Below are positions 44,061 through 54,699 of a DNA stretch of 64,000 nt, one piece after another. Every line of letters begins with the position of its first letter. Positions within the stretch are counted from its first letter, which is position 1. Origin of the DNA: Dipylidium caninum (Eukaryota; Platyhelminthes; Cestoda; Cyclophyllidea; Dipylidiidae); NCBI GenBank assembly GCA_017562135.1, contig QEYB01000179.1, positions 23,696 to 87,695 of the forward strand, given 5' to 3'. The notes below the pieces were generated by a model. The model did no database searches. It saw nothing but the letters and a program-made list of their open reading frames with translations, and had not been told where the DNA came from. A program made the position numbers and the translations under genes.

Positions 44061-44447
44061 TCATGCGTGGTGGAGAAGATAGCTAGCCTGCCTAATGGGA
44101 GTGATTACGGGCAGGTCCTCACTGTCAACAGAGTCAGTGTAACTGGGTGTAGTGAGCGACCAGGAGGCCTCAAAGTTCTCCACATTCTCTCCACACACCT
44201 TTTCCTCTTCCATCCAGTCAACGAGGTAACAGGACCTGAGTAGACTGTCGTCAGAGGCGACTACAGGTGGAGACGAGATTTCCTCCTTCTCCTCCTCTAT
44301 GTCGATCTCACACACCAATGACTCGATGCTGCCACGAATGTGCGGAGGTGTTGGGTATCTCCTTTTCACGCACTTCATCAAGCGCTTCGCAGTCGTCGTC
44401 ATCCCCACATTACCACAAGATCTGATCAGCGAATTCGTCTGGCCCAT
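44061..44447 (-). CDS. candidate membrane-anchored protein, 128 residues
   Basis: ATG at 44445-44447, stop TGA at 44061-44063. The start MGQTNS fits the N-myristoylation pattern MGxxx(S/T). Then KRLMKCVKRRYPTPPHIRGS (basic) and SLVCEIDIEEEKEEISSPPV, YLVDWMEEEKVCGENVENFE and SLTTPSYTDSVDSEDLPVIT. No repeats or low complexity explain the open frame. Whether it is a complete single-exon gene is uncertain. No domain. Confidence 0.4.
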   Translation of the reverse strand: MGQTNSLIRSCGNVGMTTTAKRLMKCVKRRYPTPPHIRGSIESLVCEIDIEEEKEEISSPPVVASDDSLLRSCYLVDWMEEEKVCGENVENFEASWSLTTPSYTDSVDSEDLPVITPIRQASYLLHHA

Positions 44448-44764
44448 TGTGCAATTCCCACGGAAGCAACGCCACTTGCGATAAGATAGTGTGTCTGCAC
44501 ATTTCAAATTCGATTTGAAGGAAAAATCGATATAATTTTCGCAATCAGTCAAGTAAATCCTCAACTAATCGATTGCGCATTATTCCACGATAACAGTTAG
44601 TAAGAACAGCGATTAAGAAGGTCTGTGCTCAACATCAGGTCGGAAGTTGGAGGCGAAATATTAGTGCAATTGCAGGAGTGCAATGGAGTCCCTCAAAAAT
44701 CGACAGGAAATATGTTTTATTTGGGATAGAGTGAAGAGGCAGGACTTGGTGAACCTTCGATTAA

Positions 44765-45161
44765 ATGGGAAGCAGCCTTGAGTCGGTGGAAGTAAGGCGA
44801 TCTGCTGCCGAAGTGATCTTTGCTAGCGTAGAGATGATTGCGATCGCCATCCTCGGCTTTTTCGTCTTCAACGTTTTCTTGCTGCCCCACTGGCTCCCGT
44901 TCAACTTGAGTACGTGGTGCCTAGTGTGGACCGCGGTCACCGTGACGGAGTACCTACTCCGAGGTAAGAAGCTTTGCTGCAGTGCAAATGGCAGAAGCCA
45001 CTTTTCACATCCTTCTCCTCCTCCTCTTCATCATCGTCGTTGCCGTCGTCGTCGAGGTTAATAGACATTGTTTTTCAGGTGGATTAGGCTCTGCGTCAGA
45101 GCCAGCAAGAAGACGGATGAGGCGAAGTCGGGGCGGTGGGGAAAGCTTTCATTATCACTAA
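44765..45161 (+). CDS. small two-helix membrane protein, two exons
   Basis: Exon 1, 44765-44963, begins MGSSLESVEVRRSAAEVIFA and contains two hydrophobic segments, about residues 18-44 (MIAIAILGFFVFNVFLL) and 46-65 (STWCLVWTAVTVTEYLL), with an R-bearing end at a strong GAG|GTAAGA donor. A 115-base intron (acceptor TTGTTTTTCAG) leads to exon 2, 45079-45161, which in the resulting phase adds GGLGSASEPARRRMRRSRGG and stops at TAA 45159-45161: 93 residues in all. The exon 2 bases overlap the start of duplication G, whose conserved frame is a different one, so exon 2 may be read in another way or belong to another transcript. Family unknown. Confidence 0.45.
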
Positions 45162-45715
45162 TGGCGATATCGGAGCTGGAGGCGGATAAGGAGGCCGACG
45201 AGGAGGAGGAGGAGGAGAGGAATTCTACAAGCGGGGTTTTGCGGTCACTTGTTGACAAGGTGGTCACTCCCTCCTTGGATTTCCGTGTGGGCAACAGACA
45301 AACTTCTCATCGCAAAGTGAGTCACGCTCAAATCGCATTTATCCTCTCCTCTCGCCTCCTCTCGTCTTCTCTCTCCTCCTCGCCACTTCTAATGACTACT
45401 CGTCTCCTGTTGTCTGCATTGTAAAAGCACATAGCTTCCCGCCTCCTGTGCTTATTTTGTTGTGCACTGCCTAGCAAATGTGTGCTGAAGAGTTGGAAGT
45501 AACGTGTAACCAGGAAGGAAAGGAGAGAAAATTGAACACTGTTAAGTCCCCACCCCCTTTCTCTCTTCACCCCATGCTCCAGCACTTCTTCCCCCCATTT
45601 GCCTTCCCCCGAGAGTTAGCTGTATAAGGATATATGGTAGGTGTGATATACGTAACCTGAGACAATTTGCAAGCATTTGTGCTCTCCTTCGGCTTCTGTC
45701 TGCCTCACATGGCAT
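45020..45715. repeat. segmental duplication G, copy 2
   Basis: Second copy of 43100-43780. Within it the exon at about 45079-45315 keeps the HRK|GTGAGT end, and the TTGTTTTTCAG acceptor here has no intact equivalent in copy 1. Confidence 0.8.
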
Positions 45716-45784
45716 TTTGGTGCGTGACCTGATAGTCACAAGTGAGAGAAGGGGACAGGGGTATAGGGAATGGGCACGGAGAGG

Positions 45785-46015
45785 GGAAATGGAGGCAATC
45801 GTGCGATGCTGGAAAGCGGCCTTGGGGGTTTGATGGCTCGGAGACTTGTGGAAGAGAGAAGTTGGAGTGAGTGGGACAAAAGTAGCGCTGAAAGGGGCCT
45901 TTATGTGACGAGAGGGGAGAGGAGAGCAGAGAGGGGGGTGCAGAGGTGTGAGAAACTGCGGCAGGGGAAGGCGGCAAAGGAGGCTGGCTGATGTCAGTAA
46001 GAGCATTGTCTTCCC
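45785..46015. repeat. repeat H, copy 1
   Basis: Matches 60230-60420: GAGTGGGACAAAAGTAGCGCTGA against GAATGGGACAAAGAATGGCGCTGA, and a shared right end AAAGGAGGCTGGCTGATGT. Purine-rich; long ORFs on the opposite strand are a composition effect. Confidence 0.6.
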
Positions 46016-49000
46016 CAGCCCAGTAGCGTGATCAAATGGTCACATGAGAGGGGGAATGACGTCCTGCGCTCATGTAGGGCAGAACTTGAGACAGGCAGAG
46101 TGAATGGGGTGTGCCACTATTATCAGTGGCCAGATGACATGTTGGAATGCTGTGTGGAAGAGTGTTGAAAATATCTGCGAAGATGGCTCTGATGTCCTTA
46201 GGCGACATGTCTTTACGATGTGGGATAAAGCGTCTCCAAGTGTGATGCAAAGAGCTTTCGTTCGCACTTTCCCCAACCTTACTCGTCGTCACTAGCTGCC
46301 GAGGCTACTTTCCTGCATCGGACCATTGCCAAAATTGCCCTTCTTAGTGGTCATTCCCTGTCCGGGCTGTTGGGACTTGTGAATGTCAGGGCAGGGAGCA
46401 GAACGCATGCATGGCAGACAGGAGGCGAATAGGGGAACAGGCACCTGCAATCAGGGTGACGGTTGACATGAGGGTAGAAGAAGAGGCCGGGCAAGGAAGT
46501 AGAGGCTCAGAGAGTGGAGAGGTCGAGAGTGGCATCCACCAGACGTGAGGATGGCTGACTGTTAACAGGCGTTCAGACATCTCAAGGCGGAGTGACGTTC
46601 TTCCAGCATCCCCTAGTCAACGGAGATGGTGGACGAGCCTACGCATCGACTGCACGTTCATACTTTTGCTTCGAGTCTTGCTGTTCACCGCCAATCCGCC
46701 CAACTTCCCAATGCTTCCTCACATCCTCACCGTCCGCTTTCGCCAGTCACACTTTTGCCAAGTCAGGGTAACACCAACACAAGCGTTGGTGTGAAGAAAC
46801 GGGACTTTGGTAAGGTGACGTGATTTGACGTAAACATGTCATGCTACCACGGTGAATGGCGCAAGTCAAGAGATCTCACTCACTCTCTCCCCACACTCCA
46901 CTCTTCTTCAGATCAAGTCACCATTTCTTCTCTGCGATATACCAAATAATCCCATATACAAACATGACACACCTCGGTGAACACAGAGGATTTCCACATT
47001 CTTAATAAGACCATTTCCAGATAACAAATGTCCACCTAGTTATACCGGTAGTGCAACACCCACGTCCAATAAATAAATGCTACGCCCAGTATGACAAGTA
47101 CAAAGCCAATCAATCCACTTGCTAACCTTATAACTCCCACTCACAAAACATTCTGCACTAGGCCCAAAGGAACATCAAGTCCACATAATAAGAAGAACAA
47201 CCCTTTACACAAGAGACTTTACAAGTAACCAATTACTACTATTAGATACACAGATGCACATATGCATATATATGCACTAAAAACATGTCCCTGTAGCCAC
47301 AAAACCAGTCAATCTCACAGACTCACATTCAAACAATATAAAGAGAACTTTTCAGTTTAAATCAATTCCTAATGGAATAGCCAGGAAAAGCCTCAACGAT
47401 ATGATTTGATGCCGTAAAGGCTAACCAACACTTGCCCTCTACTTCCCCAATAATTGTTAATGGACATCCAAGCCTTAATAGTAAGCAAGTATTTTATTAT
47501 TTAATTTGTACAAGTGAAATGACAGCAACAATAACGACAACAAGGATACACCTCCTAACAGTCCTAAATGCAGAATCTATGCTTTTAGTCTCAGCATGAG
47601 CCGCGGGTAATCACGTAGGCTAAGGAAAAAATGAAGCACCGGTGGCAAGAAACAAATGGTTCAAAGGAACACAATCAAATATGTTCTATTGCGCTCTCGC
47701 GTATCGATTAAAAAAGGATTTACATTGACGACAGATGGGTAGATACAGATAAAGAGATTAAAATCAGAGGAAGACTAGTGGAAAATGAGTAACAGGCAGT
47801 ACTCTAATAAGCACGAAACTCGCCAAATGAGGCAAATCAAGAACGGACAAGGCGAAATAAACAATACATACAAACGACAAAAGGGAATGCATTCGTGGGG
47901 GAAATATTCTCCTCCAAGGTTAAAAGAGGGAAGAAAACACAACTTTTTATAACTTAATGACTTAGAATATATATAAGGCAGTAAGAATAATATTATTAAA
48001 TAAGAGATAACAGTAAGAAAGTATAAACATTTTACTTGCTCTTACCTGAGCCCACCTGTCAGGGATATTCACGACACCAAACCTCCGCGTAGTCAGCAAT
48101 AGAAAAAGGGTGATGACAATGTCATCGCAACACAGGGGAACTCTATGCATCACACCAAGCAACCACCTAACTCAGTCCTATATGTCAAACGTTAGAATGC
48201 CTGTTGGGAAAAGTGATTCCTTCTCCAAATATTCACCTCAACTGTGTCCTTTCAACAGCCGAAAGTCTACACGAGGCTTCGTCGTCTTTTGACCAAACTA
48301 TACTCATCCTCATCATTTCTTATACTTTCGAAAGCCTCTTGAAGGCAATGCTTTGCCCATGCGCTGGAGAAATTCGCACTGACAAGTTTATTCACAAGTG
48401 ACCTTAGCATACTTGCCATTACGTTGAGGAGCCTCAACTGCATGAGCGGTACCTGGCGCCATTGAATTGCTTCCACACAGCACGCTTTCCTTTTCTCCAC
48501 TCTAAGAATATCCCAAATATTGTTCTCTCATCCAATAGCCTTTTGAACGCAATGTCCCTTCCCCCACTCATCTCCCACTCTCATTACCTGTTATAGGTCT
48601 TCAGTGCTTTCAGTGCCTTCGCGGCCTCATGTAAATCGCATGATAGCTAAGGGAATTATTTTATACAAATATGTGCTGCATGGGATACTTTGTCTTCGCC
48701 GCTAGTCGCCGCTTAAAACAACTTTCCCGCGTCTTGTCCTGCTTCCAGGGTACGAAACCTGAGTAAAGTGGTCTTTTTACTTGGCAACTTATTAAAATAT
48801 GCCCTGAAGCGGACACTCACAGTAGGAGGAGACGAATGGCTTACAATATGTGCTTGAGTTAGAGAAAAAGAGATAGGAGAAGAAGAGCGCGTCGGTGAAT
48901 GCGATAGATGTAGTGTGAAATGCTCAAAATGGAGCATTGATGGAGGCGAAAGTGGAGTATGATCGAGCCACATTTGCTTGCTCAGACGGAATCACAATGT
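46016..49000. other. 3 kb without genes, AT-rich core
   Basis: From about 46.85 to 48.5 kb the sequence is AT-rich, with few ORFs and no repeat shared with the rest of the window. The flanks hold short ORFs only. I see no gene, tRNA or satellite. Confidence 0.45.
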
Positions 49001-49004
49001 TCAC

Positions 49005-49210
49005 TGCGTAGTCGGATAGCAAAAATTGGGATGTTGGATGACGGGGCCTGTCTAGCTCAAAGCAATTTATCTCGGTACCAAGTGCAGAGTAAAAGGGATT
49101 TCCTTTTTGCTTCGTCGATTGGTGTAAGCTATGAATGACCGTGCTTTTGGCTTATGACGGTCTGTCCCCCTGCTTGGGTTAAAATGCCACTGCTACGAGC
49201 TGGTAATTTA
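49005..49210. repeat. repeat D, copy 2
   Basis: Second copy of 14665-14870 in the same orientation, about 1.6 kb upstream of the acidic tandem-exon gene. Confidence 0.6.
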
Positions 49211-49488
49211 ACGGCCAACTAGGCTGTCCAATGCGTAGGTGAGCAATAAGGAGTGAGTGAACAGTATGTAAAGAGCTTTTAAGGACATCATTTCCTGCGG
49301 ACTCGCGAGGTCATAATGACTTTTGATGGTGTAGGTAAGAAGTTTTCGCGCCTCATGCTGGCGTAAACGTGGTGGCCTCGTTGAACACGGCATTGTTTTG
49401 CATCACCTCATACGATAATCGTAGCTTAGGCCAGCGCACAAAGGGCTGCCTTCAGTCGATTCCACGCTCGCCTGTCTTTCCCCATCAG

Positions 49489-49887
49489 GAGGGGCGGGAG
49501 GTGCCGAAGCGGATTACTCTTCAACCCCAACCATTACGCCTGACGACACCGTCCTGTTCCCTCCCTCCTCCACCGCCCCTATAACAGCTGAGCAATTCAC
49601 ATTGATAATTGACTCACTTGTTACCAACGAAAGAGGGGGCCGGGGCGGAGCCGTAACGGATGAGAGCCCGATAATGAGAGAAGTCGCTTGTGTCATCCGA
49701 TTTAGTGAATCCCCAATGGTTTTCCTAATGCTATTGCTTCTAAACCTTATTTGGTAGTTTTGGACTCACCATTTCTCATGATCTGACTAATACCCTCGTC
49801 GGTGTCATCAAAGATTGTCTGTTTGACACGATTCTAGGTGCAGCGAAGCCGAACCTTGCTGTGGCTGAGGCAGAGGAGAAGGGTTAA
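49489..49887 (+). CDS. two exon candidates, unknown protein
   Basis: Exon candidate 1 starts after the acceptor CTGTCTTTCCCCATCAG (49488) and reads GGAEADYSSTPTITPDDTVL, then ITAEQFTLIIDSLVTNERGG and VTDESPIMREVACVIRFSES. Exon candidate 2 starts after TTATTTGGTAG (49757) and reads FGLTISHDLTNTLVGVIKDC then LFDTILGAAKPNLAVAEAEE to TAA 49885-49887. Both are strongly protein-like. No donor in exon 1 gives the phase exon 2 requires, so a frameshift or a different upstream exon must be assumed. Family not recognised. Confidence 0.35.
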
Positions 49888-50810
49888 CCCACGTTAAATA
49901 TGCGTCAATTCGAAGACCACCATCACCACCACCACCACCGGGAAAGGCGCCCAATTCAGCTTATTCAAACAAACAAGCTGTCAGAGTGGTAGACTGTCTA
50001 ATTGTGAGGACTATTCTCCAAATGTCCCCAACATAGTCCAATCAAGTGGTGTGGCAATTTGCCAATTTGCAATTATTTCTCCTTAAAAATCACTATTTTT
50101 CTGACTCAATTCACCTGCTATTCTGATCCGCAGAAAAGTCATTATTGCGTTGTCATCGCCTATCCTCCTGCCTCCCTTGCTCCCTCTATTCTCAGGTGAC
50201 CAGACGGCAGCTCCGACAAGTGAAACTTTTTTCCCCACTTCGTGCCAACGAGACCTGAGCAATGACAGAGTTTTTAGTCAAGAATCACACGACATCAATC
50301 AATTTCCCCGATGTGTTCGCATTTTCAAATCACCTGGGCGCATATCTCAACTGCTGACTTCTCGACATGTTGACTTCGTACGCGTTTCTACGAGTTGCTG
50401 TGCAATTGCTCCTAGCATTCCTCACCACCCTGACCCCACCGGTCTCCCCATTAGTCTGCATGTGCACATCTCTGCCGTCGACTTCTCCATTTGCTTCAGC
50501 GCAAAAGCCAATCCTACTGCAGCACCAACTTAATGCGGAAGAAGTGACTCATTAGTTCGCATCCCTCCATTTAGTCCTAGTACCCAACCCCACCTGACTC
50601 CCTTTGTCAAGTCGTCGTTGTGGTTTGGGGAAGACACACTTCACCCTACGAAATGGAGAGGGGAGCGAGGTCATGGAAGGGAACGAGAGTATGAATTGGG
50701 AGTAGGCCTGTTGGCTGCATGCCGCATTTAAGCCTCCAGTTTCTTCCCTGGCATGTGTCTTACCTCATCAGACGCAATGAAGAGGCTCGATATCAGGCAA
50801 ACCAGGTGAA
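49888..50810. other. no confident gene
   Basis: A short (CAC)n run at 49919-49939 and a Pro/Ser-rich ORF at 50150-50533 (+) without support. The promoter of the acidic gene should lie in the right part, but I see no clear TATA box. Confidence 0.35.
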
Positions 50811-52130
50811 ATGATTGACATCTCTGTCCATTGTCCAGCGACGGATACAGGGACGAGGACAGGGACGGAGAAAAAGGAGGAAGACGTGTGTGAGAGAGGG
50901 AGAGAGGAAGAAGCGGAAGAAGGAATAAGCATAAAAGAATTATTTTCAGAGGCAGAATGCGAAAGAGAAAGGCAAAGAGAATGCACGGAATCAAGAGAAT
51001 CAGAGGCAGAAGCAGAAGCAGAAGCAGGAGGGGAAGTAGACGAAGAGGGGGAGGGTGAGGGAGAGGAAGAGGAAGAGGAAGAGGAAGAGAAAGAGGGAGA
51101 AGGGGAGGGAGAGGGAGAGGACGAATTGCAATTGGAGAGAAAGGCGAGAAGTGACGACTCACGCGGCGGAGAATTGGAGCATGTGGTGGAGTCGGGAGAG
51201 TCGGGGGAGGAAGAAGATGTGAAGACATTGCCACGGGAGGAGGAGTCTGGGGAAGATGACTCTGAATCGGCTGAAGAAGCACTCCAACGCATCCGTGAGT
51301 GGTCACTTGCTTCCTCTTATGGTCAACGTAGTCTTTCCGAGGAGTGTACTGCCATGGTTTATCAGTGATTTTTAACTGGGGAGAATGTGTCTTCCCTGCA
51401 TAGTTACCAACCGAATGCGATGCAGCGAGGAGACACCGGCGAAACCACTCGCGGGGCCCTCTGTGCGCGATCGGCACACATTTCTATGGGAAGAGGAGTG
51501 CGGGGAAGACGACTCGGAGTCGGCTGAAGAAGCACTCCAACGCATCCGTGAGCGTTCGCTTACTTCATCTTACGATCAACGTAGTCCTCCTGAGGAGTGT
51601 GTTGCAATGGTTTATGAGTGATCTTTGACTCAAGAGAATATCTCTCCTCTACATAGTTGCCAACCGGACGCGTCGCAGGGAGGAGACGCCGCCGACAAAG
51701 CCATCCACATGCGCGTCTGCCAACAGTTGGTGGACATTTCTGTGGGAAGATGAGTCTGAAGATGATGACTCTGAACCCTTAGAAAAAGCACTCAAGCGAA
51801 TCCGTGAGTGTTCACTTACTTCATCTTACAATGAAAGTAGTCCTCTCCCGGCCAGTAGTGTGGTGCAATGGGTCACGAGTGATCATTGACTGAAAACGTG
51901 TCTCCTCTGCATAGGTGCCAGCCGAAAGCTTTACAGTGAGGAGACGCCGCCGACGAAGCCATCTACAAGGACATCTGTAAGCGACCAGTGTTCATTGTTT
52001 TCAAGTGTTGGTGCAAGTTGGTATCAACTTCTGAGGCGTTTAAGCCAAATGACTTATCTTATTTGCAGCGGAAAAGAAGACTCACGAATCTATTCTGTTG
52101 CTTCTGGCGGAAGAGGTAGATGAAGTGAGT
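50811..52130 (+). CDS. acidic gene with tandemly duplicated exons
   Basis: Exon 1 (50811-51294; ATG at 50811, upstream exon possible) encodes an extreme Glu-rich segment (runs of EEEE and GEGEGE from GA-rich triplets), then EDELQLERKARSDDS and REEESGEDDSESAEEALQRI. It ends in phase 1 at a GTGAGT donor. Exons 2 (51404-51547, 144 bases) and 3 (51657-51803, 147 bases) each read TNRxRxxEETPxxKP, then TFLWEEE..EDDSES.EEALQRI, and end at the same donor; both are phase 1-1. Exon 4 (51915-51976) repeats the first half, RASRKLYSEETPPTKPSTRT, and ends in phase 0 at GTAAGC. A 29-base intron then gives CWCKLVSTSEAFKPNDLSY in phase; a one-base deletion near 52064 separates it from AAEKKTHESILLLLAEEVDE. 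Introns 1-3 are near copies of each other. Possibly nuclear or secreted; no known domain. Confidence 0.6.
51225..51990 (+). repeat. tandem exon-intron units, about 255-260 bases each
   Basis: Unit starts fall at about 51400, 51655 and 51915, with the end of a first unit at 51225-51399. Each unit holds an acceptor (CTGCATAG or CTACATAG), the exon, the donor CATCC|GTGAG (AATCC in one copy), and an intron with TTACTTCATCTTA and TGATC.TTGACT. Exon boundaries coincide with unit boundaries, so the duplications copied whole exons. Confidence 0.8.
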
Positions 52131-52139
52131 GGATGATAG

Positions 52140-52825
52140 AAATCGGTGAGACTTGGAGGTGGAAGCGCAGCGGAGGTCGAGGAGCCGGTGAGTCGGTGAG
52201 TCGGGGAGTCAGGGAGTCGAGCGAGGAAATGAGGTGTGCAGAGCTTTGGAAGACGCAGGTGGACACATGCAAGATGAGTTGAGAGGTGAAATCAGGCTGC
52301 ATTTATTACTGTAGGATGATGAGTATTTCTTGGCTGCATTTTGTCTACAGTGGATAGAGGAGCGGACGACTGCGAATGCTTGTTGGTGAATACACCTTGG
52401 GTAAAAACCACCTACGGCTACAATTTAATTTCTCCAAAATTAACGACCATCAAAGATGGTGGTTTTCTGTAAGAAGAAAGGAGAGTGACTATATTCTTCA
52501 CGAATTGGCAAATACTATTAAGACCGATGAATAGCCCAACAACCCGCCAGAATCCCTGCAAGTAGGGCTCCAAGAATGCAGGTACACGAATGTACTCGCG
52601 AATATTCAAGCACCTGCTGTGAGCGTCGCTTCCACCACTAAGAAGAGGACGCATTCCCGGGGACGCCTGCTCATTTACGGGTTAATTCTCGGTTGATTGC
52701 CATCAAGTTTAATGAGATAAGGCAGCGCAAAAGACAAGTAGTCGGAGCAACTTGCCGAGAAGAGTGCAACCGTCCACATGCCGTCCACTTGCGCAGTCCA
52801 CTTTCGTAGACTCCGCTTGACTCCG
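52140..52825. other. no recognisable gene
   Basis: Includes a GAGTCGGTGAGTCGGGGAGT imperfect repeat near 52188-52225. Nothing else is supported. Confidence 0.35.
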
Positions 52826-52830
52826 AAGTG

Positions 52831-52965
52831 CCTCAGAATGGCGCCGCATTCTCCCGAAGGCAAATGCGACGAAACAATTCCTACCGCCCTTCATTCGGTT
52901 CGCAAGCAAGCAATCAAGCAGAGGAAAGCAAAGGTCAAGTTCGCAAAGTGACTTTCTGCACGAGG
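52831..52965 (+). pseudogene. repeat E copy 2, short ORF with frameshift
   Basis: ATG near 52838 opens MAPHSPEGKCDETIPTALHS then VRKQA, matching 14310-14400. About eight extra bases (at roughly 52908-52920) shift the frame; the second half continues in another frame as AEESKGQVRKV. The ATG lost in copy 1 is present here, and the frame lost here is intact in copy 1. Confidence 0.4.
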
Positions 52966-53275
52966 AAAGACGTCAACAAATTCAAATCCAATCGATACCG
53001 CGGCTCACAATCGATTATGGCAGCGTCAGTAATTCTTCATGTCATGGTTGGCAGCACTTCGTGAGTGGGCGCATTCAGGCAGTTGTCAGGGATAAAGTAA
53101 AGCACCATGCACCCAAGTGCGTCGTGGCCGCTTCAGGCAGCCGCGCAGACCATACTCTCGTGCGGAAATGGGCGCCGTTTTGGCCCTTGTGGCTGAATTC
53201 AACCTATGTGAAGAGGTCGCCACTTGGCAAGCACAGTAGTCTAATCAGTTACCTGAACTGACGACTCGTTCATTG

Positions 53276-53840
53276 AAAACGCCTTCACCTTCACCTTCAC
53301 CTTGCCTTCGCTTTCGCTTTCGCTTTCGCCTTCTGCCTCGGCGGTCAACCCACGGTTCTGCTTCTGCTTCTGCTTTGTTTCTGCATCCGCCAATATCTTC
53401 ACGCAGTCTAATCCAACCTTTGTCTATCAATTTGGTTGCTCTCAGTCTCGTCACACATTTAGCTACCACTGTTATGTATCCACAGATCAACGAAGCCCAA
53501 TTCACTTCTCTCTCCCACTCACCATTAGCCCATTCTCTCGCCCCCAATACCTTTTGCAAAGCGCACTTCTCTGCTGCTTCAGAGGCCGCCTACCCACATC
53601 ATTACTCGCCCTCGATATCAATCAGGTGAGAGTGAATAGACGGTTTCCTTCCCCTCTAGTCGCCTTCGTTCCTCCATTCTTCCCTTCCCATCCCTTCCCT
53701 TCCCTTTGTCTCTTCTTTTCTTTGGCCCACAAATCCCCCTCGTCCGCATTGTTACAGTCCTCCTCTGCTCTTCCTCCTCCTCCTCCTCCTCCTCCTCCTC
53801 CTTCTTCTTCTTCTTCTTCTTCTTTTTTCTCCTATCAACG
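53276..53840. repeat. pyrimidine-rich low-complexity tract
   Basis: CCTTCA and CGCTTT repeats at 53280-53335, CCCTTCCCAT-type runs at 53690-53710, and uninterrupted (CCT)n then (CTT)n at about 53766-53828. ORFs over this region on both strands are composition artefacts. Confidence 0.7.
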
Positions 53841-54346
53841 CTTCTGGTTATCCTCAAACTCCTACTTTGAGCTATCATCTTGTATCAAGTCGAGTATGGC
53901 ATTCCCGCTCCCATCGCAAGCACTTTCCTCCCACTTGAAACTAAGGCAAGTCCGCGTTTGCCCTAACCATTGATTTCCGCTTCTCCTCACTTTTTCTCGC
54001 ATCTGTGGTGCGGATAAGTGTAATCTGTCTCTTGTACACAATGCTGTGGTCAAGCCAAAAAGTCATACAACGCAGAGCATTTCTCCCTCTCTCCAATAAG
54101 CCACACAGTCACCCCATTCGTCGTGTGTGCATTTCGCCACCTCGCTTTCTTTCCTACACTTCATCTCAGTAGCGTCATCAATTAGCAAATGTCACTGACA
54201 GAATGATATACGACAACTTGGTCGCCAGAGCAGAGTCTATTCCCTCCCATTTTCCTCTCTGTGAATGAGGAAACATATATGTTCTCTTGTGATAAAGACG
54301 TTTGACATGTTTTGGGATAAGGCAGAGGCAATCGCCCTAGTCGCCC

Positions 54347-54630
54347 ATGACCGCCACAACAGCCATAGCAACTACGACGATAAAAAATCAGGCCATGATC
54401 ATCTTGGTTGACTCTCCTAAACAGGAGGTCCCACAAATGAACGAGGGGCAAGCGGCGGACGACTATTACCACGACCCCTATGAGCAGCCGCACATTTCGA
54501 TATTTCTTCCTCCCAATGCACAACCCACACCTCGGGTGTTGGTCCACACACGACCGCAACAGTTGCCGCAGTAGGGCCAAGCGCCCACCTACTCTACCTG
54601 ACTGACGCAATTCTACCAGGGCTATGAGTG
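54347..54630 (+). pseudogene. Pro/Gln/Tyr-rich coding relic
   Basis: Frame reads LVDSPKQEVPQMNEGQAADD, YYHDPYEQPHISIFLPPNAQ, PTPRVLVHTRPQQLPQ, stop TAG, GQAPTYST, stop TGA, LTQFYQGYE, stop TGA. The composition is like the low-complexity tail of RNA-binding proteins, and the two extra stops fit CAG to TAG and CGA to TGA changes. An upstream basic stretch HNSHSNYDDKKSGHDHLG is in another frame. The identity is a guess only. Confidence 0.25.
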
Positions 54631-54699
54631 AGGGGACAGAGGGACACGAGTTCCTTGTTTTGATCCTCACTTACCTGACTCACTCCGCCTTCCTTGTCT

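Noticed and set aside
50728..51477. Long minus-strand ORF (249 codons), Pro/Ser/Leu-rich
   Set aside because: It is the antisense of the Glu-rich exon; GA-rich triplets leave the other strand open by composition.
53302..53973. 223-codon plus-strand ORF
   Set aside because: It lies over pyrimidine microsatellites (CCT, CTT runs); low complexity explains the open frame on both strands.
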